Assembly (NCBI GenBank): GCA_029062865.1
Contig: JAIDPG010000381.1
Location: forward strand, 1-31,642
DNA from: Oscillospiraceae bacterium
Lineage (GTDB): Bacteria; Bacillota; Clostridia; Oscillospirales; Ruminococcaceae
Direction: 5' to 3'
Length of the DNA: 31,642 nt
Shown here: positions 1-8,737 of the stretch, in pieces
Numbering within the stretch: position 1 is the first letter of the stretch
How the letters are laid out: each line of letters starts with the position of its first letter
Notes under the pieces: model-generated
What the model was told of the DNA's origin: nothing
The model's database searches: none
The model's input: the letters and a program-made list of their open reading frames with translations, nothing else
Made by a program: the position numbers and the translations under genes

Positions 1-2
1 CG

Positions 3-1355
3 GCGCTGCTTCTCACAAAGCCAAAGCCCAAGCTCGCCGCGAACCTTGCTTCAATCGGCACGGAGGACCCGAGCGCCTATATCATCGACAGACGCGCCGA
101 CGAGGTTTTTTCGATAACGGTTGACAATTCTCTCGGGAATTTTACGTTCACGCGAAAATCCCGCTTGATAAACTACGCGACCGAAAGCGGCGAGCAAAAG
201 CAAACGGAGGAATATTTCTGGACGAGCGAGGAGCTTTGCGGCGTTCCGCAAAGCGACAACACCGTTCGGAATTTCATCGGAGATCTCGCAAGCCTCCCCG
301 AAAAAAGCGCGGTTGAAAATGACGCCGATGATCTATCAAAATATGGGCTTGACGAACCAACGGCAACAGCCCTTCTTCGCTTTGACGACGGCACAACGTT
401 TGAAATGCGCTTTGGGATCATAAGCCCAATCGACGAGGGGAGCGTTTACTTCGCGCTCGGAGGCACTCGCGATGTGAAGCTTGTCAATGCTTACGCGGTT
501 TCGGAGGTTTTTTCCGACGTGCGGCAGTTCGCGCGGCTGTTGATGACAGACAGCACAACTCCGCCCGAAACGCTCACAATAACGCGCCCCGACCTCGATG
601 CCCCGCTGGAGCTTGAAATGACGCCCGCGATTGCCGAGGACGCTGCCGAGACATTTCGCTTTACTGCGCCGATCTCCGTGGAGATCAGCTCCGCAAAGGG
701 CAGAAAAGTGTTCTACGGCGCGTGTGGATTGACAATGCAGTCCTGCGAGTTTCCGGAGCAATCCGACGAGATATTGGAACAATGCGGGCTTCTAACTCCG
801 CAAGCCGTCGTAAAGTTCACAATCGGCGAAACGGATTACGAGCTGAAAATCGGAACCGAGACCGAAACGGGTTACTACGCGACAGTAAGCGGAATTCCCG
901 GAGTGTACGTTCTCGCTGCGGAAAACGCGCCGTGGCTTACCGCGACGGTCGGCGGACTTGTTTCTCGCAAGCCGCTTTCGCCGTATATTTTCTCGGTCGG
1001 CAGAGTGGACGTTAAGCTCCCAAGCGGCGAATTCACGTTCACAAACGAGAACGAGACATTTGCCTGCAACGGCTCGGCGATTGATTATGAGCGCTTCCGC
1101 GAATACTTCAACTCTCTTACAGCCGAGCTCGACGGCGAGGAACTGACGGGCGGAATCGGCGAAACACTTCTTACCGAAATAACGTTCAGCTACAAAACCG
1201 ACGAGTACGGCAGGGCGCAGGACACGCTGGCGTTTTACGCGCTTGACGAGCGCCGTGCCGCCGTGGTTCTGAACGACACGCCGCTGTTTTCAACGAAACG
1301 AATTAACGTTGAGAAAATCGCGGAGTTGACTACGGAGCTTGTCGCTGAAAGTTGA
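3..1355 (+). CDS. DUF4340 domain-containing protein (5'-truncated by window edge)
   Basis: The reading frame is open from the first bases, so the true start lies upstream; about 450 codons are visible. The protein shows repeated segments of the form 'F-x-I-T-V-x-N-x-x-G-x-F-T-F-T-R' followed by 'LxxIxxLxAxxxV' helices and 'LxxYGLDEPxATALL', which is the DUF4340 pattern. In this family the protein is usually the extracytoplasmic partner of a GldA/GldG-like ABC transporter, so the missing upstream genes are probably its ATPase and permease (inference). It has no local partner on the right: the following genes are unrelated. An imperfect hairpin lies just after the stop codon. Confidence 0.75.
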   Translation, partial: ALLLTKPKPKLAANLASIGTEDPSAYIIDRRADEVFSITVDNSLGNFTFTRKSRLINYATESGEQKQTEEYFWTSEELCGVPQSDNTVRNFIGDLASLPEKSAVENDADDLSKYGLDEPTATALLRFDDGTTFEMRFGIISPIDEGSVYFALGGTRDVKLVNAYAVSEVFSDVRQFARLLMTDSTTPPETLTITRPDLDAPLELEMTPAIAEDAAETFRFTAPISVEISSAKGRKVFYGACGLTMQSCEFPEQSDEILEQCGLLTPQAVVKFTIGETDYELKIGTETETGYYATVSGIPGVYVLAAENAPWLTATVGGLVSRKPLSPYIFSVGRVDVKLPSGEFTFTNENETFACNGSAIDYERFREYFNSLTAELDGEELTGGIGETLLTEITFSYKTDEYGRAQDTLAFYALDERRAAVVLNDTPLFSTKRINVEKIAELTTELVAES

Positions 1356-1362
1356 CTTATGG

Positions 1363-1391
1363 CGTTTCCCCCTCCGAATGAGGGGAAAACG
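1363..1391 (+). other. Hairpin after the DUF4340 gene
   Basis: A 12-bp stem with one mismatch and a 5-base loop begins 8 bases after the stop codon. No U-tract follows, so it could be a weak terminator or an mRNA 3'-end stabiliser. Confidence 0.4.
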
Positions 1392-1436
1392 CGGAAAATA
1401 TATTATCAAGTAAATATTATAATTCAGGAGGATATT

Positions 1437-1712
1437 ATGGCAGACGAAAAATTGTTGTTTTACAGAGGCTTCCCGCTTATCAGAAGCGGAAATACGATCT
1501 TTTACGGAAGCGGCGGAGACGCGTTCGCGGCAATTCTGACGGTGAAGGACACAAAGAAAATTGCCGACGCGGACGTTCCGAACAAGATCATGGTGCAGCT
1601 TATGCCCAAAAACCCCGCCGATGTCGCAAAGGCGAGAAAGGGCGATTTCATAGGCTTCTACGAGGCGCTCGACACGGCGCACGTTTGGCTTACCGAGGCG
1701 CTGTTCGGATAA
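1437..1712 (+). CDS. Small conserved-looking hypothetical protein (91 aa)
   Basis: The ATG was chosen because a strong AGGAGG ends 5 bases upstream; the frame is open further upstream but without a better site. The product begins MADEKLLFYRGFPLIRSG and ends with 'GFYEALDTAHVWLTEALFG'. It has no signal peptide, membrane segment or cysteine cluster and is predicted cytosolic. It reads as a compact alpha/beta protein, with an 'NTIFYGSGGDAFAAILTV' strand region and a helix starting 'PADVAKARKGDF'. I do not recognise the family. It lies between DUF4340 and GNAT genes on the same strand, with gaps of about 80 and 70 bases that suggest no tight operon. Confidence 0.75.
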   Translation: MADEKLLFYRGFPLIRSGNTIFYGSGGDAFAAILTVKDTKKIADADVPNKIMVQLMPKNPADVAKARKGDFIGFYEALDTAHVWLTEALFG

Positions 1713-1784
1713 CGGATAATGATTGAAAATACGCATCCTTGCCGTAAACGTAAGCGGGGGCGCGTTTTTTAAGGAGTGATGGGT

Positions 1785-2201
1785 TTGGAAAAATTGACCG
1801 TAAAGCACAACGAGCTAACCGCGGAGGAGTTTATTTCCCTATGGGAAACGGTCTGGGACGGAGCGCCCTCATACGAGCAAACAAAGCTCGCGTTGGAACA
1901 CACTCTGTTCCGGGTCTCGGTTTTCGATAACGAAAAAATCGTGGCAATGGCGAGAGTTATCGGCGATATGGGGCTGAATTACTACATAAAGGACGTGGTG
2001 GTACGCCCGGAGTATCAGAAAAAGGGAATAGGCAGAACGCTTATAAACGAGATACTAAGCTTTGTCGCGGAAAACGGAGTAAGCGGCACGGATATTTTTG
2101 TGGAGCTCTGCGCGGTTCCCGATAAAATACCGTTTTACGAAAAGCTGGGTTTCAAGTCCAACGAGGCACGAAGGCTGTTTCTTTTCCAACACGTGGAATG
2201 A
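1785..2201 (+). CDS. GNAT family N-acetyltransferase
   Basis: The 138-aa product matches the acetyl-CoA-dependent GNAT fold. The central strand 'IKDVVVRPEYQKKGIGRTLINEIL' holds the acetyl-CoA pyrophosphate loop (QKKGIG), and the C-terminal 'IPFYEKLGFK' is the usual beta6-alpha motif (FYEKLGF). The substrate cannot be told from sequence. Start choice: an AAGGAG at 1771-1776 is 8 bases from TTG 1785 but only 2 bases from ATG 1779, so TTG is favoured by spacing; the ATG start would add only two residues. The gene ends just before a bidirectional terminator shared with the leftward VWA operon. Confidence 0.9.
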   Translation: MEKLTVKHNELTAEEFISLWETVWDGAPSYEQTKLALEHTLFRVSVFDNEKIVAMARVIGDMGLNYYIKDVVVRPEYQKKGIGRTLINEILSFVAENGVSGTDIFVELCAVPDKIPFYEKLGFKSNEARRLFLFQHVE

Positions 2202-2203
2202 TG

Positions 2204-2241
2204 AAAAAAGCGGAGAAAACGAAGTTTTCTCCGCCTTTTTT
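2204..2241. terminator. Bidirectional intrinsic terminator
   Basis: A perfect 11-bp stem (2210-2220 with 2224-2234, loop GAA) has an A-run on its left and a T-run on its right. It can therefore end both the rightward GNAT transcript and the leftward VWA operon. The T-run overlaps the last base of the VWA gene. Confidence 0.9.
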
Positions 2242-3403
2242 ATTTCAGATCTCCGACGGAAAGCTCTCCGCCGCGCATTGCCTGCTCCAAAAGATCGGGC
2301 AGCTTCTGTGGAGAGCACGCGAAGCACGGAATACCAAGACCCGAGAACTTCTGCGCCATTTGCTCATCATAATACGGCTTGCCGTGGTCGGCGAGCGCGA
2401 GCAGACAAACAAGCGTCACGCCCGAAGCCTTTATCTCGGTCATTCGTCTTACAAACGCCGCGCGATTGCCGCCCTCCATAAGGTCGGAGATAAGGAAAAA
2501 CAGTGTCTTGCGCGGGTTTTCGATAAACTGCTCGCAATACGCGACGGATTTGTCTATGTCCGTGCCGCCGCCAAGCTGAAAGCCGTACAGCAGCTCAACG
2601 GGGTCGTCGCACTTGTCCGTGAGGTCGATGATGCTTGTATCGAACGCCACAACGCGCGTTTTAAGCGAGCTCATACTCGCGAGCACGCAGCTCACGACGG
2701 ACGAATAGATCACGCTCTCGCCCATAGAGCCGCTCTGGTCGATGTCGAGAATTACCGTCCACTTGTTCGCGGCGGTTTTTGAGCCGCGGTCGAAGAAGTA
2801 GAAGTGCTCCGGGACGATCGTTTTGAGCTCCGGCGACCAATGCTTCAAATTCCGCCGGATCGTCATTTTATAGTCGAGCGCCGCGGCGCTCGGGATCGGC
2901 GAGTGTGCGCGCTTGTTAACCGCGGCGGTGACGGCGCGGCGAATGTCCTGCTCGAGTCTTTTGTTGATCTCCTCGACGATCTTTTTGATAAACGCGCGGA
3001 CGCTGTCCTTAGAGCGCTTCGGGATCATTTCCTTCAGCGTCATTATCGTAGACGCGAGGCTGATGTCGGGCTCGGTGTTTTCAAGAAGCTCAGGCTCGAA
3101 AAGAAGCTGCTTCAAGCCGCAGCGGTTTACCGCGTCGTTCTGGATTATCTTGACGATCTCCTTGTCGAAAAGCGTCCGCACGTCGCCGAGCCAGCGCGAG
3201 ATCTGCGGGTTACTCGGTCCGTGCCCCGCGCCGCGCCCCGTACCGCCAGCCCCGAAGCCGTCCTTGTTGTAGATAGCCGCCAGCGCCGCATCCATAAGCT
3301 GTTGCTCCTCCGAGAGCGCGGGCATATTCATACTTGAAAGGCGGTTTTCGCTCTCCTGTCCGAGGATAAGCCGCCAGCGCTGAAGTTCCTGTGTTTTATC
3401 CAT
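2240..3403 (-). CDS. VWA domain protein (YehP-like)
   Basis: The 387-aa protein has a helical N-terminal half and a von Willebrand factor A domain from about residue 214. The metal-ion-dependent adhesion site is visible: DQSGS at 222-226, then the 'GGGTDID' threonine loop and the 'ISDLMEGG' aspartate. VWA proteins paired with MoxR ATPases (RavA-ViaA type) act as cytosolic chaperone-like adaptors, and there is no signal peptide here. It is the last gene of the minus-strand run and overlaps its upstream neighbour by 8 bases. Together with MoxR, DUF5682 and SWIM genes it corresponds to E. coli yehP. A short Gly-rich linker lies at residues 51-61. Confidence 0.9.
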   Translation of the reverse strand: MDKTQELQRWRLILGQESENRLSSMNMPALSEEQQLMDAALAAIYNKDGFGAGGTGRGAGHGPSNPQISRWLGDVRTLFDKEIVKIIQNDAVNRCGLKQLLFEPELLENTEPDISLASTIMTLKEMIPKRSKDSVRAFIKKIVEEINKRLEQDIRRAVTAAVNKRAHSPIPSAAALDYKMTIRRNLKHWSPELKTIVPEHFYFFDRGSKTAANKWTVILDIDQSGSMGESVIYSSVVSCVLASMSSLKTRVVAFDTSIIDLTDKCDDPVELLYGFQLGGGTDIDKSVAYCEQFIENPRKTLFFLISDLMEGGNRAAFVRRMTEIKASGVTLVCLLALADHGKPYYDEQMAQKFSGLGIPCFACSPQKLPDLLEQAMRGGELSVGDLK

Positions 3404-3749
3404 GGTCGCTCCTCCCGAAATAGGTACCTTCTCTGCCCCATATCATACTGCCGATATTCACCTTGCCGATATCGTTGATGACCTTAAATATCGGCGTGCC
3501 GCGGATACATTCTCCGAAGAAGTAAAACGCGCCGCATTTGGGACACTTCAAATAAAAGCAGACCGTGTAGTGCGTTTCTTTTTCAAGAATATCATGCATT
3601 TCATCAAACCGACAGTCGCCCGCATATATTTCCAGACGACCTTGTTTTAAAAGCGCGGATAAGAGCGCGTGAACGGGCAGACAATTTAAAAACGGTTCGG
3701 CTTTCGCCCCCGCAAACGTTGCTTTTACTATCTCACAGTTGCTGCACAT
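3396..3749 (-). CDS. Hypothetical protein with CxxC motif (117 aa)
   Basis: The product starts MCSNCEIVKATF and carries a second 'LKCPKCGAFYFFGECIRG' element, so CxxC pairs near residue 2 and residue 70 could bind zinc. No membrane segment is present. It overlaps the upstream gene by 17 bases and the VWA gene by 8, which implies translational coupling. I do not recognise the family; small CxxC proteins of this kind are often annotated as uncharacterised cargo. Its placement inside the MoxR-VWA run suggests co-expression but says nothing firm about function. Confidence 0.75.
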   Translation of the reverse strand: MCSNCEIVKATFAGAKAEPFLNCLPVHALLSALLKQGRLEIYAGDCRFDEMHDILEKETHYTVCFYLKCPKCGAFYFFGECIRGTPIFKVINDIGKVNIGSMIWGREGTYFGRSDHG

Positions 3750-4248
3750 ACTCTTTCTCCCATAATATCAGCCGAAGCTCGTAAAATTGCCGCACCCATT
3801 CGGGATAGCTCTTGTATTCTCCGTCCTCGGCAAGTTTCTGCAAAGTCCGCTTCCCAACGCGCCTGTCCATAATCGCGAGTATCTTCACAAGATAGTTTTC
3901 GGAGCTGAGCGCGTCCGCTATCGGCATTTGCAGAAAATCAACCGCCGCCTGCAGAAAATCCCACTCGCTTAAAATGCCTTTTTCCGCAAGCTCCCGATGC
4001 ATTTTTCGAAATTCCTCGGCGGGGGCGTTTTTCTCCCAAAGCTTGCTCTCCTCGCCCTCTTCTATGTACATATTTATCCACATAAATTCGGCGATTTCTT
4101 TGCCGTCAAGCCGTATCGCGGCTCTGCCATAGGCGTTGTGAACCGTGTGATAGCGCGTCAGAAAATACGTTATTCTCCCGCGCAAGCCATCGCAAAGCCT
4201 GTCGCAAAGCGTCTTGTTAAGATATTTCCACGATTTATAGTGCGTCAT
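3733..4248 (-). CDS. SF0329-like family protein (171 aa)
   Basis: The sequence begins 'YKSWKYLNKTLCDRLCDGLRGRITYFLTRYH' and later has 'AIRLDGKEIAEF' and 'ALSSENYLVKILAIMDRRVGKRTLQKL'. These resemble, from memory, the conserved blocks of the uncharacterised SF0329 family (W-x-x-L-x-x-x-L...L-x-G-R-x-x-Y; DRRVGKRRL). No catalytic motif is evident. The start codon overlaps the stop of the phosphatase-like gene (ATGA), so the two are likely translated in coupling. A family search would settle the assignment; the coding call itself is firm. Confidence 0.7.
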   Translation of the reverse strand: MTHYKSWKYLNKTLCDRLCDGLRGRITYFLTRYHTVHNAYGRAAIRLDGKEIAEFMWINMYIEEGEESKLWEKNAPAEEFRKMHRELAEKGILSEWDFLQAAVDFLQMPIADALSSENYLVKILAIMDRRVGKRTLQKLAEDGEYKSYPEWVRQFYELRLILWEKEYVQQL

Positions 4249-4562
4249 AAATACTCCCCAACGGCGCTCAGCAAAAGCGCTTGCAAGTCCTCGTCCATAT
4301 ACTCGTAATCATCGGAGATGTTAAGGCAGACGATTTTCTTGCCGTTCAGTTCCACCGCGAATTTCTCACGAATACGCCGCAGGTGCTTCTTTTCCATACA
4401 AAATATCACGTCCGCCCGACCGATAAGCCCCGCCGTCACCTTTATCCGCGCGTTGCTCTCCGTCCCAGCCGAGCGCGCCGAGTGCCCGTTATAGCCGTCG
4501 AAAAGCCGCTCCGCGGTGAGGCTTCGGCGTTTGTTTTGGCTGCATAAAAACAGTAGGTTCAT
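4245..4562 (-). CDS. Low-molecular-weight protein-tyrosine-phosphatase-like protein
   Basis: The N-terminus 'MNLLFLCSQNKRRSLTAERLF' places a CX5R-S phosphatase loop (C7...R13-S14) right after a hydrophobic strand, as in low-MW tyrosine phosphatases and arsenate reductases. The protein is only 105 aa, against about 150 in true family members. The usual C-terminal DP(Y) acid motif is replaced by 'SDDYEY'. It may therefore be a short subfamily annotated as phosphotyrosine phosphatase with altered activity. It overlaps the next gene by 4 bases and follows the GyrI-like gene by 9. Confidence 0.85.
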   Translation of the reverse strand: MNLLFLCSQNKRRSLTAERLFDGYNGHSARSAGTESNARIKVTAGLIGRADVIFCMEKKHLRRIREKFAVELNGKKIVCLNISDDYEYMDEDLQALLLSAVGEYL

Positions 4563-4571
4563 AGCTGGTCT

Positions 4572-5039
4572 TTACAGCGCCTTTATCGGAAAATACATAT
4601 AGCTCAAGCCCGTCCGCGGACACGTGAAATCGTGAACCGCCCCCGCGAGCTCATAGCCGTTTTCCTCAAGATATTTCAGCATTTCGCCAAAGATCTCGCC
4701 GTCGTCATCGCTTTCGGTGAACAAATACTCAAACGCGGGAATCTCCCACTTCACCCAGCCCTCGGGAGCCTCCGCGCCGTCGACGCACTCCGCGCCCGCA
4801 AGGTACAGCCCCTCGCTGAAGTCGTTCTCCCACGGCTTGAACGAGCGCGAAAAGTCCGTCATCGCGCCCCATACGCCGACGGGAACGCCCTCCTCGTCGC
4901 TTTTGACAAGGTGCGAGATCTCGCCGAAATTCTTGTTAGCGTCCTCCCAAAGCCGCTCGATAAAGTCCTCGCCGTCCTTTGTCGAGCCTTCCTTACCGAT
5001 TACGGTAAAGGTTTCCTTCGTACATTTTTCGACCTTCAT
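4572..5039 (-). CDS. GyrI-like / effector-binding domain protein
   Basis: The 155-aa protein starts 'MKVEKCTKETFTVIGKEGSTKDGEDFIERLWEDAN', the first strand-helix unit of the GyrI-like small-molecule-binding fold (SOUL/AraC effector-binding type). It continues with 'GVWGAMTDFS' and 'GLYLAGAECV...VKWEIPAFEYLFTES', another family hallmark. Stand-alone members are thought to bind or hydrolyse small hydrophobic or cationic compounds. No DNA-binding domain is attached. It lies in the middle of the minus-strand run, 22 bases after the previous gene and 9 before the next. Confidence 0.8.
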   Translation of the reverse strand: MKVEKCTKETFTVIGKEGSTKDGEDFIERLWEDANKNFGEISHLVKSDEEGVPVGVWGAMTDFSRSFKPWENDFSEGLYLAGAECVDGAEAPEGWVKWEIPAFEYLFTESDDDGEIFGEMLKYLEENGYELAGAVHDFTCPRTGLSYMYFPIKAL

Positions 5040-5061
5040 TTTTACCGCCTTTCAATATAAA

Positions 5062-5382
5062 TCAGCATAATTCCAAAGCGTGATTATTCTCGCCGTCGTT
5101 TGTGTACTCGCGCCGGCAAAGGTTTTCGGGAGTATGCTCCCTGCCGTAATAATACCATTCCCACACGATTATTGAAGCGTGCGCGATATGAAAATCATTT
5201 GGCTCGTTGACGATTTCGGACGGCTCGAAAATCGTGCATTTTTCGCCGCTTTCAAAGCGTATCGTCAGCACGCTTTCGGAAAGCTCCGCGCTTACGGGTC
5301 TGTGAATATTATCATAGGGTCTGCCGAACCACTCGCCCCAAAAGCACAAAGAGCCGCCCGTTTTCAGAATTTTAATGTTCAT
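5062..5382 (-). CDS. Hypothetical protein (106 aa)
   Basis: Its ATG overlaps the stop codon of the DUF5682 gene (ATGA), so it is translationally coupled to it. The product is acidic and beta-rich, with 'GGSLCFWGEWFGRPYDNIHRP', 'LTIRFESGEKCTIFEPSEIV' and an aromatic 'IIVWEWYYYG' segment. There is no membrane segment or signal peptide. The pattern suggests a single small beta-sandwich or barrel domain, but I do not recognise the family. Confidence 0.75.
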   Translation of the reverse strand: MNIKILKTGGSLCFWGEWFGRPYDNIHRPVSAELSESVLTIRFESGEKCTIFEPSEIVNEPNDFHIAHASIIVWEWYYYGREHTPENLCRREYTNDGENNHALELC

Positions 5383-7640
5383 ATGTCAAAATCGAAATCG
5401 TCCAGCGCCGCTATCTGCTCCTGCGAAGCCGCGTCAAGCTGCGCGTTCACGATCTCGCTGACCTCCGCGCCGTTGAGTCCCCAGATCTCCCCGAGGTTCT
5501 CCGCGATACTGTCCTTTTCGGCGGGGGAGAAGTCTGAAAACGCGCGGCGCAGGAACACCAGTGCGCGCTTGAATTCCTCGTCGTCAAGCGAGTTTATATA
5601 CTCGTCAAGGCTCTCCCAGAGCGACAGCCGCGCGATAAGCCCGTAGCGGTTCTTCATCGTGAGCCCCTCAAACCACCCTGCGCCGAGCTCCGCGGGAACG
5701 CCCCTTGAAAGTCGCCGCGAAACCTCGGTTTTCAGCTCGTCGTTAGTCATCTGTGAGCGCTCAAGAAGAATTGCCGCCGCAAGCCCGGAAAGCGTCGTGT
5801 TGAGGTCGTCGCGCCGTGCGACGTTTTTCAGCGCCGTTATCCAGTCCTCGGTGTTCAGAAAATCCCGCGCGAGCTCGGCGGAGTTGAGCAAATTTATTGC
5901 CTCCGCCATTTGCTTTGCCGCCGCGTCGTCGCAAACGCACGCGCCCTCCAAAATCAGGCACGCGCGGTAGTAAAGCTGCTTTAAAATCGGCTCCAACGCC
6001 GAATTGTCGACCTTGCGTATGTCGCCGTAGCTTATGATGCTAGACAGCCGAAACGCTGTTTTAGCGAGCTCCTCAAACGAGACCGCCTCAACGGCGATCG
6101 CTTGAAGTGCCGTCACGGCATAGTCCAGCGCCGCCGACATTCCGCATAAGAACGCGTCCTCTATCGCCAGCGCGATGTCCGACATCGCCGCCGCGTCCTC
6201 AACGCGCTCCTTTAGCGCGAACTGCGCCGCGAGCTCAACCGTGTCGCCGCGAAGCGCACTTTCGACAAGCCGAATTTCAGCTTCCGGAGTCCAGCGCAAG
6301 CTCCACGCCTCTGCCCAGGTCGCGTTGTCCTGATTAGTCTGCAAAATATCCGCAAAGCCGATGTTCAAAACGCGCAGCTTTTGCAGGAAGAACGAGCGGT
6401 TAAGATCCAGAAACGCCGATTTTTCGGAGCTTGCGCGGCGGTTTTCGCGCAGGTCGAGCTTCAGCTCCTGCGCCGTAATAGATTTGTATTTTTCGAGCTT
6501 GAGTTCCTTAAGCTCGCGGTAAAAATCCTCTTGAATACTCGTGCGGGAAACGCCGTCGGGCAGCTCGCCGATCATCGTGCCGATCTCGGTATCCGCGACC
6601 GCTGCGCTTATCGCGGCAAAACTCCCCTCGCCGAGACAAGTCTCCGCTGCGTCGCGCAAGTCACGCAGAACGGGAACGCTTCCGCCTCGCATTTTCGCGA
6701 GCGAGCTTGCAAGCCTCACCGCCTCGATAACCTGCGCCGAAGAAGCCGCATTGCCGTTCACTCGCTGATACGCCGCGATTTTTGTCAGGTACGCGTTCGA
6801 CGCGTAAAGCGGGTCGCCGCGCTCCAGACCGTCGCGGATAAGCCCGTAGTAAGCCGGCGCCTTGTTCCCCGCGCCGTAGCCCGAGCGTGTTGATAGCCTG
6901 TAATAAGAATACGGCATAAGCGTATGCAGGCTGTCCGTTTTCGGGAAATCGGGGAGCTTTTCGTCCGCTTCCCAAGCCTTCAGCCCCTCAACGTGATAAG
7001 CGCCCGTCACGACGACTATTTTGTTGAATTCGCCCGCTGCTTTTCCGATAACGGAGCGCATATAAGCCTCGCGCAGTCGGATTTCCTCCGCGTCGAATTC
7101 GTCCTTGCTTGAAAGCTCTCTGATATTCGCGCCGAACAAATTCGCGCCCTCGTGATAGCCCGCGTCGTCCGCGCAATGCTCCAGCACGCGCTCCCAGAAC
7201 GTCTCGTGCGAGCCCTCGCCGCTTTGAATATCGAGCTTATCATAAACGGAGATTTCACGCTGTTCCTCGTTGATTTCTGTTTCGTTAGCGTCATTCTCCG
7301 CTTGCTCCCTTTGCTTATAAAGAGCAAGAAACGTCTCGCTCGGCAAATCCAAAAATCGCACGGGAACGCCGTTTTCATGTGCCCACAAGATCGCGCGGTA
7401 TTCGGGGGAATACTCCGCGAACGGATACAGGATCGTCTTGACGGGCGCGGCGTTTGTGTACGCCAGAACCGCGAACGGCGGCTTGGTTTCCGCTCTCACC
7501 ATATCGGAAAGCATATCCTCAAAGTCGCTCGGCGCTTCGATAAGCACGCAGTCGGGCTTTTCCTCGCCGAGGAATTTCTCCAGATAAAATCCGCCTGCGG
7601 GGGAGAGGTGGCGAATTCCGAAAAATAATAATTCGCTCAT
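5379..7640 (-). CDS. DUF5682 family protein (YehM-like)
   Basis: The product is 753 aa, close to the length of E. coli YehM. The N-terminal third resembles the TraB/ChaN/Tiki-type fold: 'FFGIRHLSPAGGFYLEKFL', then 'PDCVLIEAPSDFEDML', and later 'KIVVVTGAYHVEGLKAWE' with the second conserved His. The rest is alpha-helical and rich in Ala, Leu and Glu, with helices that look like a solenoid. ATG 7640 was chosen because it overlaps the MoxR stop codon (ATGA) and has GGGAG upstream; a GTG at 7658 would add six residues. Members of this family travel with MoxR, VWA and SWIM genes; their activity is not established. Confidence 0.88.
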   Translation of the reverse strand: MSELLFFGIRHLSPAGGFYLEKFLGEEKPDCVLIEAPSDFEDMLSDMVRAETKPPFAVLAYTNAAPVKTILYPFAEYSPEYRAILWAHENGVPVRFLDLPSETFLALYKQREQAENDANETEINEEQREISVYDKLDIQSGEGSHETFWERVLEHCADDAGYHEGANLFGANIRELSSKDEFDAEEIRLREAYMRSVIGKAAGEFNKIVVVTGAYHVEGLKAWEADEKLPDFPKTDSLHTLMPYSYYRLSTRSGYGAGNKAPAYYGLIRDGLERGDPLYASNAYLTKIAAYQRVNGNAASSAQVIEAVRLASSLAKMRGGSVPVLRDLRDAAETCLGEGSFAAISAAVADTEIGTMIGELPDGVSRTSIQEDFYRELKELKLEKYKSITAQELKLDLRENRRASSEKSAFLDLNRSFFLQKLRVLNIGFADILQTNQDNATWAEAWSLRWTPEAEIRLVESALRGDTVELAAQFALKERVEDAAAMSDIALAIEDAFLCGMSAALDYAVTALQAIAVEAVSFEELAKTAFRLSSIISYGDIRKVDNSALEPILKQLYYRACLILEGACVCDDAAAKQMAEAINLLNSAELARDFLNTEDWITALKNVARRDDLNTTLSGLAAAILLERSQMTNDELKTEVSRRLSRGVPAELGAGWFEGLTMKNRYGLIARLSLWESLDEYINSLDDEEFKRALVFLRRAFSDFSPAEKDSIAENLGEIWGLNGAEVSEIVNAQLDAASQEQIAALDDFDFDI

Positions 7641-8722
7641 TCGTTCAGCTCCCGGCACGCCTTATAAAGCCCGCTCCAACCGGAGCCGCGCTTTTTCATT
7701 ATGTTTTCGAGATATTCTTTCCAAGCGACCTTGTCGCTCTGCTCGTCCTTTACGACCGCGCCCTGCAAGCCCGCCGCGATGTCCTCGTCGGAGATGTCGC
7801 CGCTGCCGAAGCTCCCCGCGAGCGCCATGCTGTTGCAGAGCAGCGAGATCGCCTCTGCGGTCGATAAAACGCCGCTCGGCGCTTTTACCTTCTGCTTCTT
7901 GTCAAGAGTTTCGCCCTGTCTGAGCTCGCGGAAGATCGTGCAGACCTTCTCGATAACCGCGTCCTTCGGAAGCGCCGCGTTAAGATCAAGGCTTCCGGAG
8001 AGCTGCTCGACACGAGTCCTTACGATCTCCATCTCCGCGTCCAGAGTTTCCGGGGAGGGGAGCACCACGATGTTAAAGCGACGTTTCAGCGCCGCGGACA
8101 TATCGTTTACGCCCTTGTCGCGGGTGTTCGCCGTCGCGATCACCGAAAAGCCCTTCTTCGCGGGGACCTCCATATTCAGTTCGGGCACGGAAACGCGCTT
8201 TTCCGACAGCAGCGAGATAAGCGTGTCCTGAACCTCCGAAGCGCACCGCGAGATCTCCTCCACGCGAGCGATCGCCCCCGCCTCCATTGCCGTAAACACG
8301 GGGCTTTTCAACATCGCCGCCTCGCTCGGACCGTTCGCTATCAGCATTGCGTAGTTCCACGAATAGCGGATCTGCTCTTCGGTCGTGCCCGCCGTGCCTT
8401 GAATAACGCGCGAGCTGTCGCCGTTTATAGCCGCCGTCAAGTGCTCCGAAAGCCAGCTCTTCGCCGTGCCGGGTTCACCGATAAGCAGCAGCGCTCTGTC
8501 CGTTACAAGCGTCGCGATAGCGATCTCCACAAGCCGCTCGTGCCCGATATATTTCGGCGTGATGACGGTTTTTCCGACCTTGCCGCCGCAAATGTATGCT
8601 TTCACCGATTTCGGCGACATTCTCCAGCCCGTCGGAACGGGGTCGCTCTCCGCTTTGATAAGCGCGTTAAGCTCCTCTTCAAAGAGCTTTTCCGCGGGAA
8701 GTCTTAAAATATTTTGTTCCAT
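7637..8722 (-). CDS. MoxR-family AAA+ ATPase (YehL-like)
   Basis: The 361-aa ATPase has Walker A GEPGTAKS at residues 82-89 and a Walker B-like 'AIARVEEISRC' around 150-160. A sensor-1 'FSVIATANTRDKG' and an arginine-finger 'AALKRRFN' follow. These are MoxR features: the 'EPGTAKS' P-loop and a helix before sensor 1. MoxR proteins form hexamers that work with a VWA partner, here most likely the protein at 2240-3403 although seven genes separate them. The gene follows the second HEAT-like paralog by 15 bases and overlaps DUF5682 by 4. Confidence 0.93.
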   Translation of the reverse strand: MEQNILRLPAEKLFEEELNALIKAESDPVPTGWRMSPKSVKAYICGGKVGKTVITPKYIGHERLVEIAIATLVTDRALLLIGEPGTAKSWLSEHLTAAINGDSSRVIQGTAGTTEEQIRYSWNYAMLIANGPSEAAMLKSPVFTAMEAGAIARVEEISRCASEVQDTLISLLSEKRVSVPELNMEVPAKKGFSVIATANTRDKGVNDMSAALKRRFNIVVLPSPETLDAEMEIVRTRVEQLSGSLDLNAALPKDAVIEKVCTIFRELRQGETLDKKQKVKAPSGVLSTAEAISLLCNSMALAGSFGSGDISDEDIAAGLQGAVVKDEQSDKVAWKEYLENIMKKRGSGWSGLYKACRELNE

Positions 8723-8737
8723 AATTTATCTCCTGTA

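Noticed and set aside
1401..1436. TATAAT at 1418-1423 as promoter of the 91-aa gene
   Set aside because: Transcription would start at or after the ribosome binding site, and no -35 box is seen.
1740..1771. Terminator after the 91-aa gene ending in a T-run
   Set aside because: Only a 4-bp outer stem could be formed; too weak to call.
2804..3337. Long + strand frames opposite the VWA gene
   Set aside because: They are antisense shadows of a GC-rich gene: no ribosome binding site, and Arg/Val/Ala-rich low-information translation.
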